DNA of 64,000 nucleotides from Deinococcus budaensis (lineage in GTDB: Bacteria > Deinococcota > Deinococci > Deinococcales > Deinococcaceae). Numbering within the stretch: position 1 is the first letter of the stretch; every line of letters begins with the position of its first letter. Of the stretch, positions 24,171 to 37,739 are shown piece by piece. A program made the position numbers and the translations under genes. The stretch covers positions 55,379 through 119,378 of the forward strand of contig NZ_JACHFN010000012.1 of the NCBI RefSeq assembly GCF_014201885.1. Reading direction: 5' to 3'. The notes under the pieces are model-generated. The model was not told the DNA's origin. It worked only from the letters and a program-made list of their open reading frames with translations, and did not search any database.

Positions 24171-25373
24171 GTGACTGGCCGGGGCAAACAGAAGATCAGA
24201 CGACACCGCGCGGCGCCGGAGCGCCCGGAAGCCTCCCCCCCGCAGGTGGGGGGCTACTTTGACGTGCAGGCCGCCGAGTTGCCCGCCCGGCTCGGCGGCC
24301 TGCACGCCCTGACCAAACCCGGCGTGCGCGGCTTTCCGGGGGTGGACCCGGCGCAGGCGTTGCTGGCCCAGACGATGCGCAAGGGGCGCGTGACGGGCGA
24401 CGTGCTCGACCTCACGGCGATGGGGGGGCTGCTGGCGAGCCTGCCGGGCGTGACGCTGCGGGCGGTGGAGGGGTCGGCGGCGGCCCTGAGGGTCCTCGCG
24501 GCGGCGGGTCTCGAGGCCCACGCCGCCGCGCCCGGCGACGACCTGCGCGGGCACTGGCCCACCCGGGCGCCGACGGTGGCCCTGGTGCTGTCGGGTGACC
24601 GGGGTACCGCCTACGCTGCGGCGCAGGTCGCCTGGGCGCACGCCAGTACCCCGCCCGGCGGGACCCTTTACCTGGCTGGGGACCGCGACAAGGGCTTCGA
24701 CCGCTACGTGCGCGCGGCGGGCGCGGCCTTCGGGACGGGGGAGACCATCGCCCGCGACGGCGGCATGCGGGTGGCGCAGCTGGTCCGCCGCCCCGGCCCC
24801 ACCCCCGCCGTTCCCGACCCCGAGGGCTACGAGCTGGGCGGCGTGCGGGTGGTCGGCCTGCCGGGCGTCTTCAGTTCGGGGCGGCCCGACAAGGCGACCG
24901 CGCTGCTGCTGGGCACCCTGGACGACCTCGACCTGGCCCTCGACCTGGCGGGCAAGCGCGTGCTCGACCTGGGCGCGGGCACCGGAGTGATCGGCGCCTG
25001 GGCCGCCCGCCGGGGCGCGGCGGTCACGCTGCTGGACGGCGACCTTCAGAGCGTCCGCAGCGCGCAGGCCACGCTCGCCGCCAACGGCCTGACGGGCGAG
25101 GCATTGCACAGCGACGTGGACGCGGCGCTGGGAGAGCGGACCTTCGACGTGGTCCTCACCAACCCGCCCTTCCACGTCGGGCGGGGCGTCGTGCTGGACG
25201 TGGCGCGCGAATTCATCGCGGCGGCCTCCCGGCGGTTGACCCCCGGCGGCACCCTTTACCTCGTCGCCAACGAGCCGCTGCCCTACGAGGCGGCGATGGA
25301 GAGCGTCGGCCCGGTGCGGGAGCTGCGGCGTGAAGGGGGCTTCAAGGTGCTGGCGGCGGCGCGGGCAGGCTGA
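24171..25373 (+). CDS. RsmC-like rRNA guanine-N2 methyltransferase (MTS domain)
   Basis: A 400-aa protein with duplicated Rossmann-like halves, as in 16S rRNA m2G methyltransferases of the RsmC/RsmJ type. The C-terminal half carries the SAM site VLDLGAGTGVIGAWAAR, the acidic LLDGD, and the catalytic NPPFHVG motif. The N-terminal half (about residues 30-200) is a degenerate copy without NPPF. A basic tail (GKQKIRRHR) opens the protein. GTG 24171 has CACTCT 7 nt upstream, a near match to the leaderless box. Assignment to RsmC rather than another MTS methyltransferase is an inference from layout. Confidence 0.85.
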   Translation: MTGRGKQKIRRHRAAPERPEASPPQVGGYFDVQAAELPARLGGLHALTKPGVRGFPGVDPAQALLAQTMRKGRVTGDVLDLTAMGGLLASLPGVTLRAVEGSAAALRVLAAAGLEAHAAAPGDDLRGHWPTRAPTVALVLSGDRGTAYAAAQVAWAHASTPPGGTLYLAGDRDKGFDRYVRAAGAAFGTGETIARDGGMRVAQLVRRPGPTPAVPDPEGYELGGVRVVGLPGVFSSGRPDKATALLLGTLDDLDLALDLAGKRVLDLGAGTGVIGAWAARRGAAVTLLDGDLQSVRSAQATLAANGLTGEALHSDVDAALGERTFDVVLTNPPFHVGRGVVLDVAREFIAAASRRLTPGGTLYLVANEPLPYEAAMESVGPVRELRREGGFKVLAAARAG

Positions 25374-25417
25374 GGCGCGGGCGGTCTGGCGGGGTGGCCG
25401 CGCCGCCCCCCTTCGCG

Positions 25418-26275
<858 letters not shown>

Positions 26276-26377
26276 GGGTGCCCTTCGGGCCGTGAGGGGT
26301 GAGTGGGAAGTGGGACGTGGAAAGAGACAGGCCGCCGACCCACTGCCCACGGACCACCAACCTCTGCCAGCTCCTCC

Positions 26378-27439
<1,062 letters not shown>

Positions 27440-27552
27440 ACCCGCCATTCTACCGCCGGGCGCCGGGCGCCGGGGGTGCGCGGAATGCAGTTGGGGGTCT
27501 GGGGCGCGGGGAGAGAGAGATCCGCCTGCCTTCCCCGCGTACCATCCTCCCC

Positions 27553-28359
27553 ATGACCCCTGACCGTGACGCCCTGCTCGTCCTCGCCCCGCACCCGTCC
27601 GGCGCCCTGCCCGCCGACGTGCTGCGCGACATGCTGGGCGAGGACGCGTTCGACACGCCGGCGCGCGAAGCCTTCCTGCGCCGGGTCTTTCTGGAGGGTG
27701 ACCCCTACACCGACCTGATCTACGCGGTGCCGGGCGCCCGCTTCCTGCAAGCGCCCTGGAGCCGCTTTGCCGCCGACCTCAACCGCAGGCGCGACGACAC
27801 CGAGGACAACGGGGTGCTCAAGCTGACCGACTTTGCCCGGCAGCCGCTTTACCCGCCAGGCTTCACCCTGACGCCCCAGCAACGCGAGGCCCGGCTGCGG
27901 CGCGTCTGGGACGCTTTTGACGCCCAGGTCGGGGCGGAGCTGGCGGGCGCGCGGCTGATGATCGTGGGGCACTCGATGGCCTCGCACGGCCCGGCCCTCG
28001 GTCCCGACACGGGCACGCCCCGCCCGGCCCTCACCTTGATGCCCGGCAGCGAGCAGGCGCCGACCTTTCCCCGCGACCGCTGGGACGCCCTGCAAGGGGC
28101 CTGCGCCGAGGCCTTCGCCCCGGTCCTGACCGGCGACCTCACCCGGGTGGCGGTGGGCGACCCCTGGACCACCGACACCCTCAGCGCGACCTGGCAGGCC
28201 CGCACGGGCGTCCCCGCCTTCGGGCTGGAGATCAACGTGGCGCTGTACTACGCCGAGTGGGGCGTGCTGCGCGAGGGCGCCTTGCAGGAGCTGAACGCGG
28301 CCTTCACGCGCTTCGCGGACGCGGCTTTGGGGCTGGCTTTGGGGCTGGTGGAGGGGTAA
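27553..28359 (+). CDS. N-formylglutamate amidohydrolase family protein
   Basis: A 268-aa cytosolic zinc-amidohydrolase-like protein of the N-formylglutamate amidohydrolase (HutG-like) family, which releases formate from N-formyl-L-glutamate in some histidine pathways. Visible are VLAPHPSG in place of the N-terminal PH(S)G motif, ARFLQAPWSRFAADLNR with the D-x-N-R signature, IVGHSMASHGP (metal and substrate region) and the C-terminal GLEINVALY. No other hut gene is nearby, so the physiological substrate is uncertain. ATG 27553 follows TACCAT (27540-27545) by 7 nt, a leaderless arrangement. It diverges from recF. Confidence 0.82.
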   Translation: MTPDRDALLVLAPHPSGALPADVLRDMLGEDAFDTPAREAFLRRVFLEGDPYTDLIYAVPGARFLQAPWSRFAADLNRRRDDTEDNGVLKLTDFARQPLYPPGFTLTPQQREARLRRVWDAFDAQVGAELAGARLMIVGHSMASHGPALGPDTGTPRPALTLMPGSEQAPTFPRDRWDALQGACAEAFAPVLTGDLTRVAVGDPWTTDTLSATWQARTGVPAFGLEINVALYYAEWGVLREGALQELNAAFTRFADAALGLALGLVEG

Positions 28360-28361
28360 GT

Positions 28362-29381
28362 CTACGCCTCCCGCGTCGCCAGCTCGCGCACCGTGTTCAG
28401 CAGCTCCCGCGCCGCCGCCTGATCGGGCGCGTCTGCCAGCGCCCCGGCCAGCAGCTCCAGCCCCTCGGCGGCCTGGGCGTCCGCGTAGGCCTGGGCGTAG
28501 TCCACGCTGCCGCCCTCCAGCAGCCAGCGGTGAATCTCGGCGATGGCGCCCGCATCCTTGTCGGCGCGGTCGCGGCGCATCTGGTCCAGAAAGGTGGCCT
28601 GCTGGTCTTGCGGGGCGTGCGCGAGCCAGTGCAGCACGATCAAGGTGCGCTTGCCCTCCCACAGGTCGCCGCCGATCTCCTTGCCGTACTTGGCGGCGTC
28701 GCCGCTGAGGTTCAGCACGTCGTCCCGAATCTGGAAGGCGGTGCCCAGCCGCAGCCCGGCGGCCAGAAAGCGCCCGTCGGGCGTGACGCCGGCAGCCAGC
28801 GCGCCCAGGTGCAGCGGCACGACCACCGTGTAGCGCGCGGTCTTGAGCCGCACCATCTCCAGGTAGTCGGCCTCGGTCAGGTCCCAGCGGCGGTGCTCGA
28901 CCCAGGCGAGGTCGAGGTGCTGGCCCTCGGCGGTGCGCCAGACCATCTCCAGAAAGGCTTCCATGCCCCCCGGTACCCCGGCGCGGTGTACGGCGGCCCA
29001 CATGGAAGCGTGCAGCGCGTCCCCCGCGTTGATCGCCAGCGGCACCCCGTGCAGGCGGTGCAGGGCCGGGCGGCCCCGGCGCTCCTCCGAGTCGTCCTCG
29101 ATGTCGTCGTGGATCAGGACCCAGTTCTGAAACAGTTCCAGGCCCGCCGCCAGCCACAGCGCCGCCTCCCACCGGGCGGGGTCCCTGCCCGCCCCGTGCG
29201 CCCGCGCCGAGGCCAGCAGCAGCTCCGAACGCAGGCCCTTGCCGCCGCGCCGGGGGTAGTCGCCCAGCATCTCGCCCAGCAGCGCGAGGTCCTGCGCGCA
29301 CCGCTCGGAAAGGGGCGGTTCCAGGGGGCCGCGCCTGCGGGGCAGCAGCGACAGCACGCGGTCGAGCAGTTCGGAACGCAT
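28362..29381 (-). CDS. Polyprenyl diphosphate synthase (GGPP/trans-isoprenyl synthase type)
   Basis: A 339-aa class I isoprenyl chain-elongating enzyme. The KGLRSELLL segment binds the isopentenyl diphosphate. The first Asp-rich motif is HDDIEDD in HDDIEDDSEERRGRP, and the second, in QIRDDVLNL, coordinates Mg and allylic diphosphate. GAALA-like and KTA residues (RLKTARYT) complete the pocket. In Deinococcus such enzymes supply carotenoid or quinone side chains; chain length cannot be read reliably. The ATG at 29381 lies 8 nt after TAGACT (29390-29395). It ends 3 nt from the convergent amidohydrolase-like gene. Confidence 0.92.
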   Translation of the reverse strand: MRSELLDRVLSLLPRRRGPLEPPLSERCAQDLALLGEMLGDYPRRGGKGLRSELLLASARAHGAGRDPARWEAALWLAAGLELFQNWVLIHDDIEDDSEERRGRPALHRLHGVPLAINAGDALHASMWAAVHRAGVPGGMEAFLEMVWRTAEGQHLDLAWVEHRRWDLTEADYLEMVRLKTARYTVVVPLHLGALAAGVTPDGRFLAAGLRLGTAFQIRDDVLNLSGDAAKYGKEIGGDLWEGKRTLIVLHWLAHAPQDQQATFLDQMRRDRADKDAGAIAEIHRWLLEGGSVDYAQAYADAQAAEGLELLAGALADAPDQAAARELLNTVRELATREA

Positions 29382-29478
29382 CGGGAGGCAGTCTAGCCGG
29401 GGCCGGGGCGTGAGGGGCGCCGCTGCGCTCCACCCGTCGGCCGGCGCGGCCCCACTTGTGCCGGCGAAAGGCCCCGTC

Positions 29479-29516
29479 TTGCAATCGGTCTTGCCAGAGC
29501 CTACACTCCTGGCAAG
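29479..29516 (+). promoter_or_regulatory. Promoter with overlapping inverted repeat (operator) of the RpiR-racemase operon
   Basis: TTGCAA at 29479-29484 and TACACT at 29502-29507 form a -35/-10 pair with an ideal 17-bp spacer. An exact 8-bp inverted repeat, CTTGCCAG at 29490-29497 and CTGGCAAG at 29509-29516, straddles the -10 box, so a dimeric repressor bound there would block initiation. A further CTTGCAA at about 29521 echoes the half-site. The adjacent RpiR-family gene is the obvious candidate regulator. Confidence 0.7.
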
Positions 29517-29562
29517 CAAACTTGCAAAGCGCAGGGCAGGCCTGGAAGGGGGGCAGCCGCCG

Positions 29563-30417
29563 ATGACCGAGATCCGGGAAGGACCTTCTCCGCTGGCCTC
29601 GCTGCGGGCGCAGAGGCCGCTGACCGCAACCGAGGGGCGCATTGCGGCGCACCTCACGCAGCACTGGGCCGAGCTTCCGCTGATGAGCGCCGCCGAGGTC
29701 GCGCAGGACCTGGGGGTGAACCCGTCGAGCGTCACCCGCTTCGCGCAGGCGCTGGGATACCGGGGCTACCCGGACCTGCAACGGGCGGTGCGGCTGGAGC
29801 TGCGCGCCCGGCACGCCCCCGCGCCGCTGCCCGCCGAGTCGCAGGCGGCGGCGCACTGGGCGCGCGAGACGGCGGTCTTCACGGCCCTGGCGGCGATGCC
29901 CGAAGCCCAGCTCGACCGGGTGGCCGGGCGGTTGGCGGCGGCGCGGCGGGTCTGGGTAACGGGCGCGCGGGGGTCGGCTCCGGCGGCGGCCTACGCGGCG
30001 CACCTGTGGCGGGGGGTGCGGCCGGACGTTCACCTGCTGGGCGGGGAGGCGGGCGCGGACCCCGAGCGCTGGCTGGACGCGGGGCCACAGGACCTGCTGG
30101 TGGCCTTTACCGTGCGCCGCTACGCGCAGGGCACCGCCCGGCTGGTGCAGGCCCTCGGCGCGCGGGGCGCGGCCCTGGTGCTGGTCACCGACGGCCCCGC
30201 CGCCCCGGGCGCGCGGCAGGCGGCGGAGGTGCTCGTGCTGCCCGCGCCCGGGCTGGGGCAGGTGCCCAAGGAGGCCGCCGAGGGCCGCTTCGTGCCGCTC
30301 GCCGCCCCCGCCAGCCTGAGCGCGCTGCTCGCCGCCAAACTGGTGGACCGGGTGGGCACCGCCCGGCTGGAGGCCGCCGAACGCGAACTGGGAGAACAGG
30401 ATGTCTTTGCCTACTGA
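29563..30417 (+). CDS. RpiR/MurR family transcriptional regulator (HTH + SIS domain)
   Basis: A 284-aa regulator. The N-terminal RpiR helix-turn-helix covers about residues 15-80 ([45 protein letters not shown]). The C-terminal SIS domain spans about residues 105-245 ([51 protein letters not shown]). SIS domains of this family usually sense phosphosugars, but here the operon handles amino-acid derivatives. ATG 29563 has GGAAGG-like sequence upstream. Its stop lies 17 bp inside the racemase gene. It probably autoregulates through the operator at 29490-29516. Confidence 0.88.
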   Translation: MTEIREGPSPLASLRAQRPLTATEGRIAAHLTQHWAELPLMSAAEVAQDLGVNPSSVTRFAQALGYRGYPDLQRAVRLELRARHAPAPLPAESQAAAHWARETAVFTALAAMPEAQLDRVAGRLAAARRVWVTGARGSAPAAAYAAHLWRGVRPDVHLLGGEAGADPERWLDAGPQDLLVAFTVRRYAQGTARLVQALGARGAALVLVTDGPAAPGARQAAEVLVLPAPGLGQVPKEAAEGRFVPLAAPASLSALLAAKLVDRVGTARLEAAERELGEQDVFAY

Positions 30418-31639
30418 CACGCACGCTGACGCGCACGCGCCGCACCTCCCCCCGGCCCCCACGCTGCCCGGCGGCCTGAGGCTGGAGGCCGCCGAGCTGC
30501 GGGTGCTGGACATGCCCCTGCGCTTTGCCTTCGAGACCAGCTTCGGGGTGATGCGCCGGCGCTTCGTGCCGCTGCTGACCCTGCGCGCGGGCGGCCTGGA
30601 AGGCCACGCCGAGGGCGTGATGGACCACCTGCCCCTCTACCGCGAGGAGACAGTGCCCGGCGCGCTGGCGCTGCTCGAAGGGCAACTGCTTCCCCGGCTG
30701 CTGGGGCAGCGCTTTGCCACGCCCGAGGCGCTGGCCCTGGCCCTGGCCCCCTACCGGGGCAACCGCATGGCCCGCGCGATGGTCGAGATGGCCTTCTGGG
30801 ACCTGTGGGCCAAGCACCTGGGGCTGCCGCTGTGGCGGGTGCTGGGCGGCGTCCGCAGCGGCGTTCCGGTGGGGGTGAGCCTGGGCATTCAGCCGGACGC
30901 GCAGGCGACCCTGGACCTCGCCTCCGGGCACGCGGCGCAGGGCTACCGCCGCATCAAGCTCAAGATCAAGCCCGGCTGGGACGAGGCCCCGGTCGCCGCC
31001 GTCCGCGCCGCGCACCCGCACCTCGAGCTGACGGTGGACGCCAACAGCGCCTACACCCTGGCCGACACCGCCGCCCTTCAGGCGCTCGACGCCTACGGGC
31101 TGAGGTACATCGAGCAGCCGCTGGCCTTTGACGACCTGGTGGACCACGCCGAGTTGCAGCGCCGACTGCGCACGCCCCTGTGCCTCGACGAGAGCATCAC
31201 CAGCGTGGCGGACACCCGCAAGGCCCTGACGCTGGGCGCCGCGCGGGTGATCAACCTCAAAGTCGCGCGGGTGGGCGGGCACCTGGAAGCGCGGCGCATC
31301 CACGACCTCACGCTGGCCTTTGGCGTCCCGCTGTGGTGCGGCGGCATGGTCGAGACGGGGGTGGGCCGCGCGCACAACATCCACCTTTCCACCCTGGAGA
31401 ACTTCACCCTGCCCGGCGACACCAGCAGCGCCAGCCGCTACTGGGAACGCGACATCATCCACGAAAGTTTGGAGGTCGGGGGCGGCGTGATGCCCGTCCC
31501 GGACGGCCCCGGCATCGGCGTCACGCTCGACCCGGCGGTGCTGGGCCGCGTGACCCGCCAGCAGACCACCGTGCGCGCCGGAGCGCGTCCGCGCGTGGAC
31601 GACCGCCCCGACCAGCCGCCCGCTGGCGAGGTGTACTGA
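30401..31639 (+). CDS. N-acylamino acid / N-succinylamino acid racemase (MenC-like enolase superfamily)
   Basis: A 412-aa enolase-superfamily enzyme of the o-succinylbenzoate synthase/N-acylamino-acid racemase branch, known from Deinococcus. The capping domain ([11 protein letters not shown]) is followed by the barrel with the acid-base Lys in [10 protein letters not shown], metal ligands in [17 protein letters not shown] and CLDESI, and the second catalytic Lys in [14 protein letters not shown]. It would interconvert D and L forms of N-acylated amino acids. About 25 extra His/Pro-rich residues precede the domain. ATG 30401 overlaps the regulator gene by 17 bp and has GGGAG just upstream. No other menaquinone gene is near, favouring racemase over MenC. 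Confidence 0.9.
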   Translation: MSLPTDTHADAHAPHLPPAPTLPGGLRLEAAELRVLDMPLRFAFETSFGVMRRRFVPLLTLRAGGLEGHAEGVMDHLPLYREETVPGALALLEGQLLPRLLGQRFATPEALALALAPYRGNRMARAMVEMAFWDLWAKHLGLPLWRVLGGVRSGVPVGVSLGIQPDAQATLDLASGHAAQGYRRIKLKIKPGWDEAPVAAVRAAHPHLELTVDANSAYTLADTAALQALDAYGLRYIEQPLAFDDLVDHAELQRRLRTPLCLDESITSVADTRKALTLGAARVINLKVARVGGHLEARRIHDLTLAFGVPLWCGGMVETGVGRAHNIHLSTLENFTLPGDTSSASRYWERDIIHESLEVGGGVMPVPDGPGIGVTLDPAVLGRVTRQQTTVRAGARPRVDDRPDQPPAGEVY

Positions 31640-31719
31640 CAGGTCTCCAGACGAGGTGCGCTGAGCAGGTGTCCTGGAGCCGCTCCCTTGCCCCCCCCCG
31701 CTCCCCGGAGGTCCCCCCC

Positions 31720-32499
31720 ATGAACCGAGTGCCTGCCCTGCTGACCCCAACGCTGGCCCTGACCCTGGCCCTGTTCTCAATCGCCGGCGCCGCCCCGCGC
31801 ACCCTCGACCAGATCCGGGCGGCGGGCACGCTGAAGCTGGGCACCGAGGGGGCCTTTCCGCCCTTCAACTTCTACCAGCAAAAAACCCTCACCGGCTTCG
31901 AGGTGGACCTCGGCAACGCGCTGGGGCAGGCGCTGGGCCTGAAGGTGCAGTGGGTCGTGCAGCCTTTCGACGGCCTGCTCGTCGCGCTGAACCAGGGCCG
32001 CTTCGACGCGGTGCTGGCCTCGCACGCGGTCACGCCCGAGCGGCAAAAGGCCGTGACCTTTCTGAAGCCCCACTACTGCTCGGCGGTCAATATCGTGGCG
32101 AAAAAGGGCGGTCCGCTGACCCGCAGGGCGCTGGCGGGCAAGACGGTCGGCACCCAGATCGGCACGGCGCAGATTCCGATCTTGCAGGCCATTCCGGGGA
32201 TCAAGGATGTCCGCACCTTTCCCAACGACCAGACGGTGCTGACGGCCCTGCAAGCCGGACGGGTGGACGCCTGGTCGAGCAACGGCCCGGTGGTCGCCTA
32301 CATGCTCAAGCAGACCGGGCAGGCGGGCCGGATCGTGATCGGGGAGGCGATCAGCAACGAGCGCAACGCCGGGGCGGTGGCGAGGGGGAACGCGGCCCTG
32401 CAAGGCGCGCTGAACACCGCCATGGCCCGCCTGCAAACGGACGGCACCTACGCCCGGCTCTCGCAGAAGTGGTTCGGGCAGGACATCCGCTGCCCATGA
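31720..32499 (+). CDS. Amino-acid ABC transporter substrate-binding protein (SBP family 3)
   Basis: A 259-aa extracytoplasmic binding protein with a signal peptide (about residues 1-25, cut near GAAP). The family-3 pattern follows: TLKLGTEGAFPPFNFY, TGFEVDLGNALGQALGL, LLVALNQGRFDAVLASHAVTPER, GKTVGTQIGT and DGTYARLSQKWFGQDI. It should bind a polar or N-substituted amino acid. No permease or ATPase gene is in this operon, so it must share a membrane component encoded elsewhere. ATG 31720 has CGGAGG upstream. Its stop overlaps the next start (ATGA). Confidence 0.9.
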   Translation: MNRVPALLTPTLALTLALFSIAGAAPRTLDQIRAAGTLKLGTEGAFPPFNFYQQKTLTGFEVDLGNALGQALGLKVQWVVQPFDGLLVALNQGRFDAVLASHAVTPERQKAVTFLKPHYCSAVNIVAKKGGPLTRRALAGKTVGTQIGTAQIPILQAIPGIKDVRTFPNDQTVLTALQAGRVDAWSSNGPVVAYMLKQTGQAGRIVIGEAISNERNAGAVARGNAALQGALNTAMARLQTDGTYARLSQKWFGQDIRCP

Positions 32500-33257
32500 G
32501 GCCGGAGGCCCTGACCCTGCGGGAGCTGCGCGGCCCCGGCGAACTGGCCCAGGCCGAGGACCTGCAACTGCGCGTCTGGGGCGGCTCCGAGCGCGACGTC
32601 TTTCCGCGTGACGCCCTGCGGGCGCTCTCGCATATCGGCGGGCTGGTGGCGGGGGCACTCAGCGGGGAGGAGGTCGTGGGGCTGGTCGTGGGGCTGCCGA
32701 CCGCCGCGCCGGGAGTCCAGCATTCGCACCTGCTGGCCGTTCACCCGGCGTGGCGGGGAGCGGGGCTGGCCCGGCGGCTCAAGCTCTACCAGCGCGAGTG
32801 GGGCGTGGCGCGCGGGGTCACCCGGGTGGAGTGGACCTACGACCCCCTGCGCGCCGTGAACGCCCACTTCAACATCCGCCGCCTGGGCGCGGTGGCCAGC
32901 ACGTACCTGGACGACTTCTACGGCGAGATGGGGGGCATCAACGCGGGGGTGCCCTCCGACCGCCTGGTCGCCGTGTGGGACCTGACGGGTCCCCCGCCCG
33001 CCCGTCCTGACCCGGCTGCCCCGCTGCCCGCCGTGAACGACCCGCAGGGCGGCGCCTTCCGGGCCATCCCACCGGGAGGCGGGGCGGTGCGGCTGCACAT
33101 CCCCGCCGACCTGGGGGCGCTGCTGGACTGTGACCCTGCCCGCGCCGTGCAGTGGCGTCTCCAGACCCGGCGGGCCTTTCACGCGCTGCTGGGCGAAGGC
33201 TACCGGGTCACCGACTTTCTGGCCGGGGAGACGCCCGCCTACGTCCTGAGCCGCTGA
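32496..33257 (+). CDS. GNAT N-acetyltransferase family protein (COG3375-like), racemase partner
   Basis: A 253-aa acyltransferase-like protein. The acetyl-CoA loop is in [26 protein letters not shown], followed by VEWTYDPLRAVNAHFNIRRLGAVA, a stretch characteristic of the COG3375 subgroup often found beside N-succinylamino-acid racemases. The C-terminal 90 residues form an additional domain. Coupled by ATGA to the binding-protein gene. The family context (D-amino-acid N-succinyltransferase plus racemase) suggests it acylates D-amino acids so that the racemase can invert them; this is inference. Confidence 0.82.
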   Translation: MRPEALTLRELRGPGELAQAEDLQLRVWGGSERDVFPRDALRALSHIGGLVAGALSGEEVVGLVVGLPTAAPGVQHSHLLAVHPAWRGAGLARRLKLYQREWGVARGVTRVEWTYDPLRAVNAHFNIRRLGAVASTYLDDFYGEMGGINAGVPSDRLVAVWDLTGPPPARPDPAAPLPAVNDPQGGAFRAIPPGGGAVRLHIPADLGALLDCDPARAVQWRLQTRRAFHALLGEGYRVTDFLAGETPAYVLSR

Positions 33258-33299
33258 CGGGAGGGCCGTCTTCTCACCTGTCCTCCCTAGACTGGCCGG

Positions 33300-34007
<708 letters not shown>

Positions 34008-34081
34008 CCCGCTCCCGGGTCTCGGGTACACTGCCTCCGGACCCCCGCGCCCGGCGCGTGGGCGCTTTTCCTGGGAGGAGC

Positions 34082-35142
<1,061 letters not shown>

Positions 35143-35146
<4 letters not shown>

Positions 35147-35856
35147 CCCGGCGGCGCCCGCCCACCGGCTTCCTGCCGCCCGACCGCCGCACCGCGACCG
35201 AATTCTGGGTCGTCCGGCACGGCGAGAGCACCTGGAACGCCGACGGGCGCTACCAGGGGCAGACCGACGTGCCGCTCAGCCACATCGGGATTCTCCAGGC
35301 CGCCGCGCTGGCCGAGCGCCTGACGGGGGCGCATTTCGACGCGGTGTACACCAGTGACCTCGCCCGCGCCTCGCGCACCGCCGACGCGGTGGCCGAGCGC
35401 TTGGCGGGGCAGCCCAGCGTGCAGCCCGAACCCGGCCTGCGCGAGATCGACGTGGGCGAACTCGGGGGGCTGGTCGTGGCCGACATCGAGGCCCGGCACC
35501 CCGGCTACCTGCGCGACCTGCGCGCCGATCCCTGGGGCACCCGCCGCCCGGGGGGCGAGAGCATGGAAGACCTCTTCGCCCGCTGCGGCGCCGCCTTTGA
35601 CCGCCTGCGTGCCCGCCACGCCGGGGGCCGGGTGCTGGTCTTTACCCACGGCGGGGTGGTGCGGGTCGCGGTGGGACTGGCGCTGGGGGGCGTCCCCAAC
35701 CACGCCTGGGCGCGCCTGAGCGTCACCAACACGTCCATCACCCGCGTGCTGCTGGGCGAGGAAAGCGGCACCCTGCTGGGCTTTAACGACGACGCCCACC
35801 TGGAAAACCTGATCGAGGCGCTGGGCGCCGACGACGTGCTGGGGCAGGCGCCGTGA
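35143..35856 (+). CDS. Histidine phosphatase family protein (phosphoglycerate mutase-like)
   Basis: A 237-aa member of the RHG histidine phosphatase family. The catalytic motif VVRHGESTWNADGRYQGQ, the SDLARASRTADAVAERL helix, the acidic REIDVGELGG and the second histidine motif VFTHGGVVR are visible. Alternatives include cofactor-dependent phosphoglycerate mutase, alpha-ribazole phosphatase (CobC) and broad phosphatases; sequence alone does not decide. TTG 35143 overlaps the purM stop (TTGA), so it is translationally coupled. The first 20 residues (TRRRPPTGFLPPDRRT) are a basic tail. Confidence 0.88.
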
Positions 35857-35929
35857 GGGCGGGCGGGGCGCACACAGCGCTTCTGCTGCACCCCGCGTCC
35901 CGCTTCCCAGTTGCTACCCTGACCCCCAG

Positions 35930-36868
<939 letters not shown>

Positions 36869-36877
36869 GCTGGAGCC

Positions 36878-37570
36878 ATGACAAAGCAGGTCACGCTGGA
36901 CGCCGAGTTCCTGCGCCGCGCCCTCGGGCAGGACGGCGAGCGCGCCGACGTGGAGGTCACGCCGGGAGTGCTGCCGCCCGACTTTCCGGTCACGCTCCCC
37001 GACCTGCCGGGCCTGCGGGTGCTGGGCGGGGTGCGCTCGGTGCCGCCAGGGTGGACGTTTGCGTATCCAGGCGTGACGCAGACGGTGGAGCCTGTCCGCT
37101 TCCAGTGGCGGGCCTTTCTGGACGTGCCCGCGCCGCAGGGGCAGGTGACGGCCGCCTTGTTGGGGCACTTCGCGGGGGAGGGCTGGCAGGAGTCGCAGCT
37201 CTTTCAGCGGGTCTTCGTCGAGGCGGCGCGGTCGGAGTGGATGGGAACCTCGCGGGAGCCTCCCCGGACGCTGGGGGTCCAGGCGCGGCAGCGGGGGGAG
37301 GTCACGCAGGTCGAGCTGACGGTCGCAGACACGGACTCCGGCCAGGTCGAGCACCTGCGGGGCCGCTCGCCACATCCCCGCCTCCACGACCACTTCGAGG
37401 CGCCCTTGCCGACCCTGACCCTGCCGGAAGGCTGGCGGGGGCAGATGCAGTCGGGTCAGGGTGGACCGATTCGTTCGCAGACCTGGACGCTCTTGCCGTC
37501 CCTGGCGCCCACGCCCGGTCCACTCGCCCTGCTGCCCCACCTTCTGCCGCAGTTGGAGGATCAGGGCTAG
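36878..37570 (+). CDS. Uncharacterised protein, probably truncated by an in-frame TAG
   Basis: A 230-aa protein of unknown family with no signal or membrane segment. ATG 36878 follows TAGGCT (36866-36871) by 6 nt, the leaderless pattern. The segment LGHFAGEGWQESQLFQR is echoed near the end as LLPQLEDQG followed by TAG at 37568-37570. The same frame continues after the stop as HLLHREGSPESLTVFRTPLG, ending in sequence that still looks coding up to the next gene. By the internal echo the TAG sits where Trp (TGG) is expected. The two halves are probably duplicated domains. Function unknown. Confidence 0.65.
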   Translation: MTKQVTLDAEFLRRALGQDGERADVEVTPGVLPPDFPVTLPDLPGLRVLGGVRSVPPGWTFAYPGVTQTVEPVRFQWRAFLDVPAPQGQVTAALLGHFAGEGWQESQLFQRVFVEAARSEWMGTSREPPRTLGVQARQRGEVTQVELTVADTDSGQVEHLRGRSPHPRLHDHFEAPLPTLTLPEGWRGQMQSGQGGPIRSQTWTLLPSLAPTPGPLALLPHLLPQLEDQG

Positions 37571-37739
37571 CACCTCCTGCACCGGGAAGGCAGCCCAGAA
37601 AGCCTCACGGTGTTTCGCACCCCGTTGGGCGTGGGCACGCTGACGCTCCGGCCGGAGGAGGGCCGCGTCTCGGCCCTGCTCGTCCACGTCACCGCCGAGG
37701 ATGGGGGTGTTCATCCCCCGGTCCCCCTAGACTGCCGGG
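37571..37739 (+). pseudogene. Downstream remnant of the interrupted gene, same frame as 36878-37570
   Basis: Reading continues in frame from the TAG with normal high-GC third positions and a plausible beta-rich sequence (TVFRTPLGVGTLTLRPEEGR, then VSALLVHVTAEDGG). No stop occurs before the start of the next gene at 37740. It is either the lost C-terminus of the upstream gene or reflects a base error at 37569. Confidence 0.45.
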
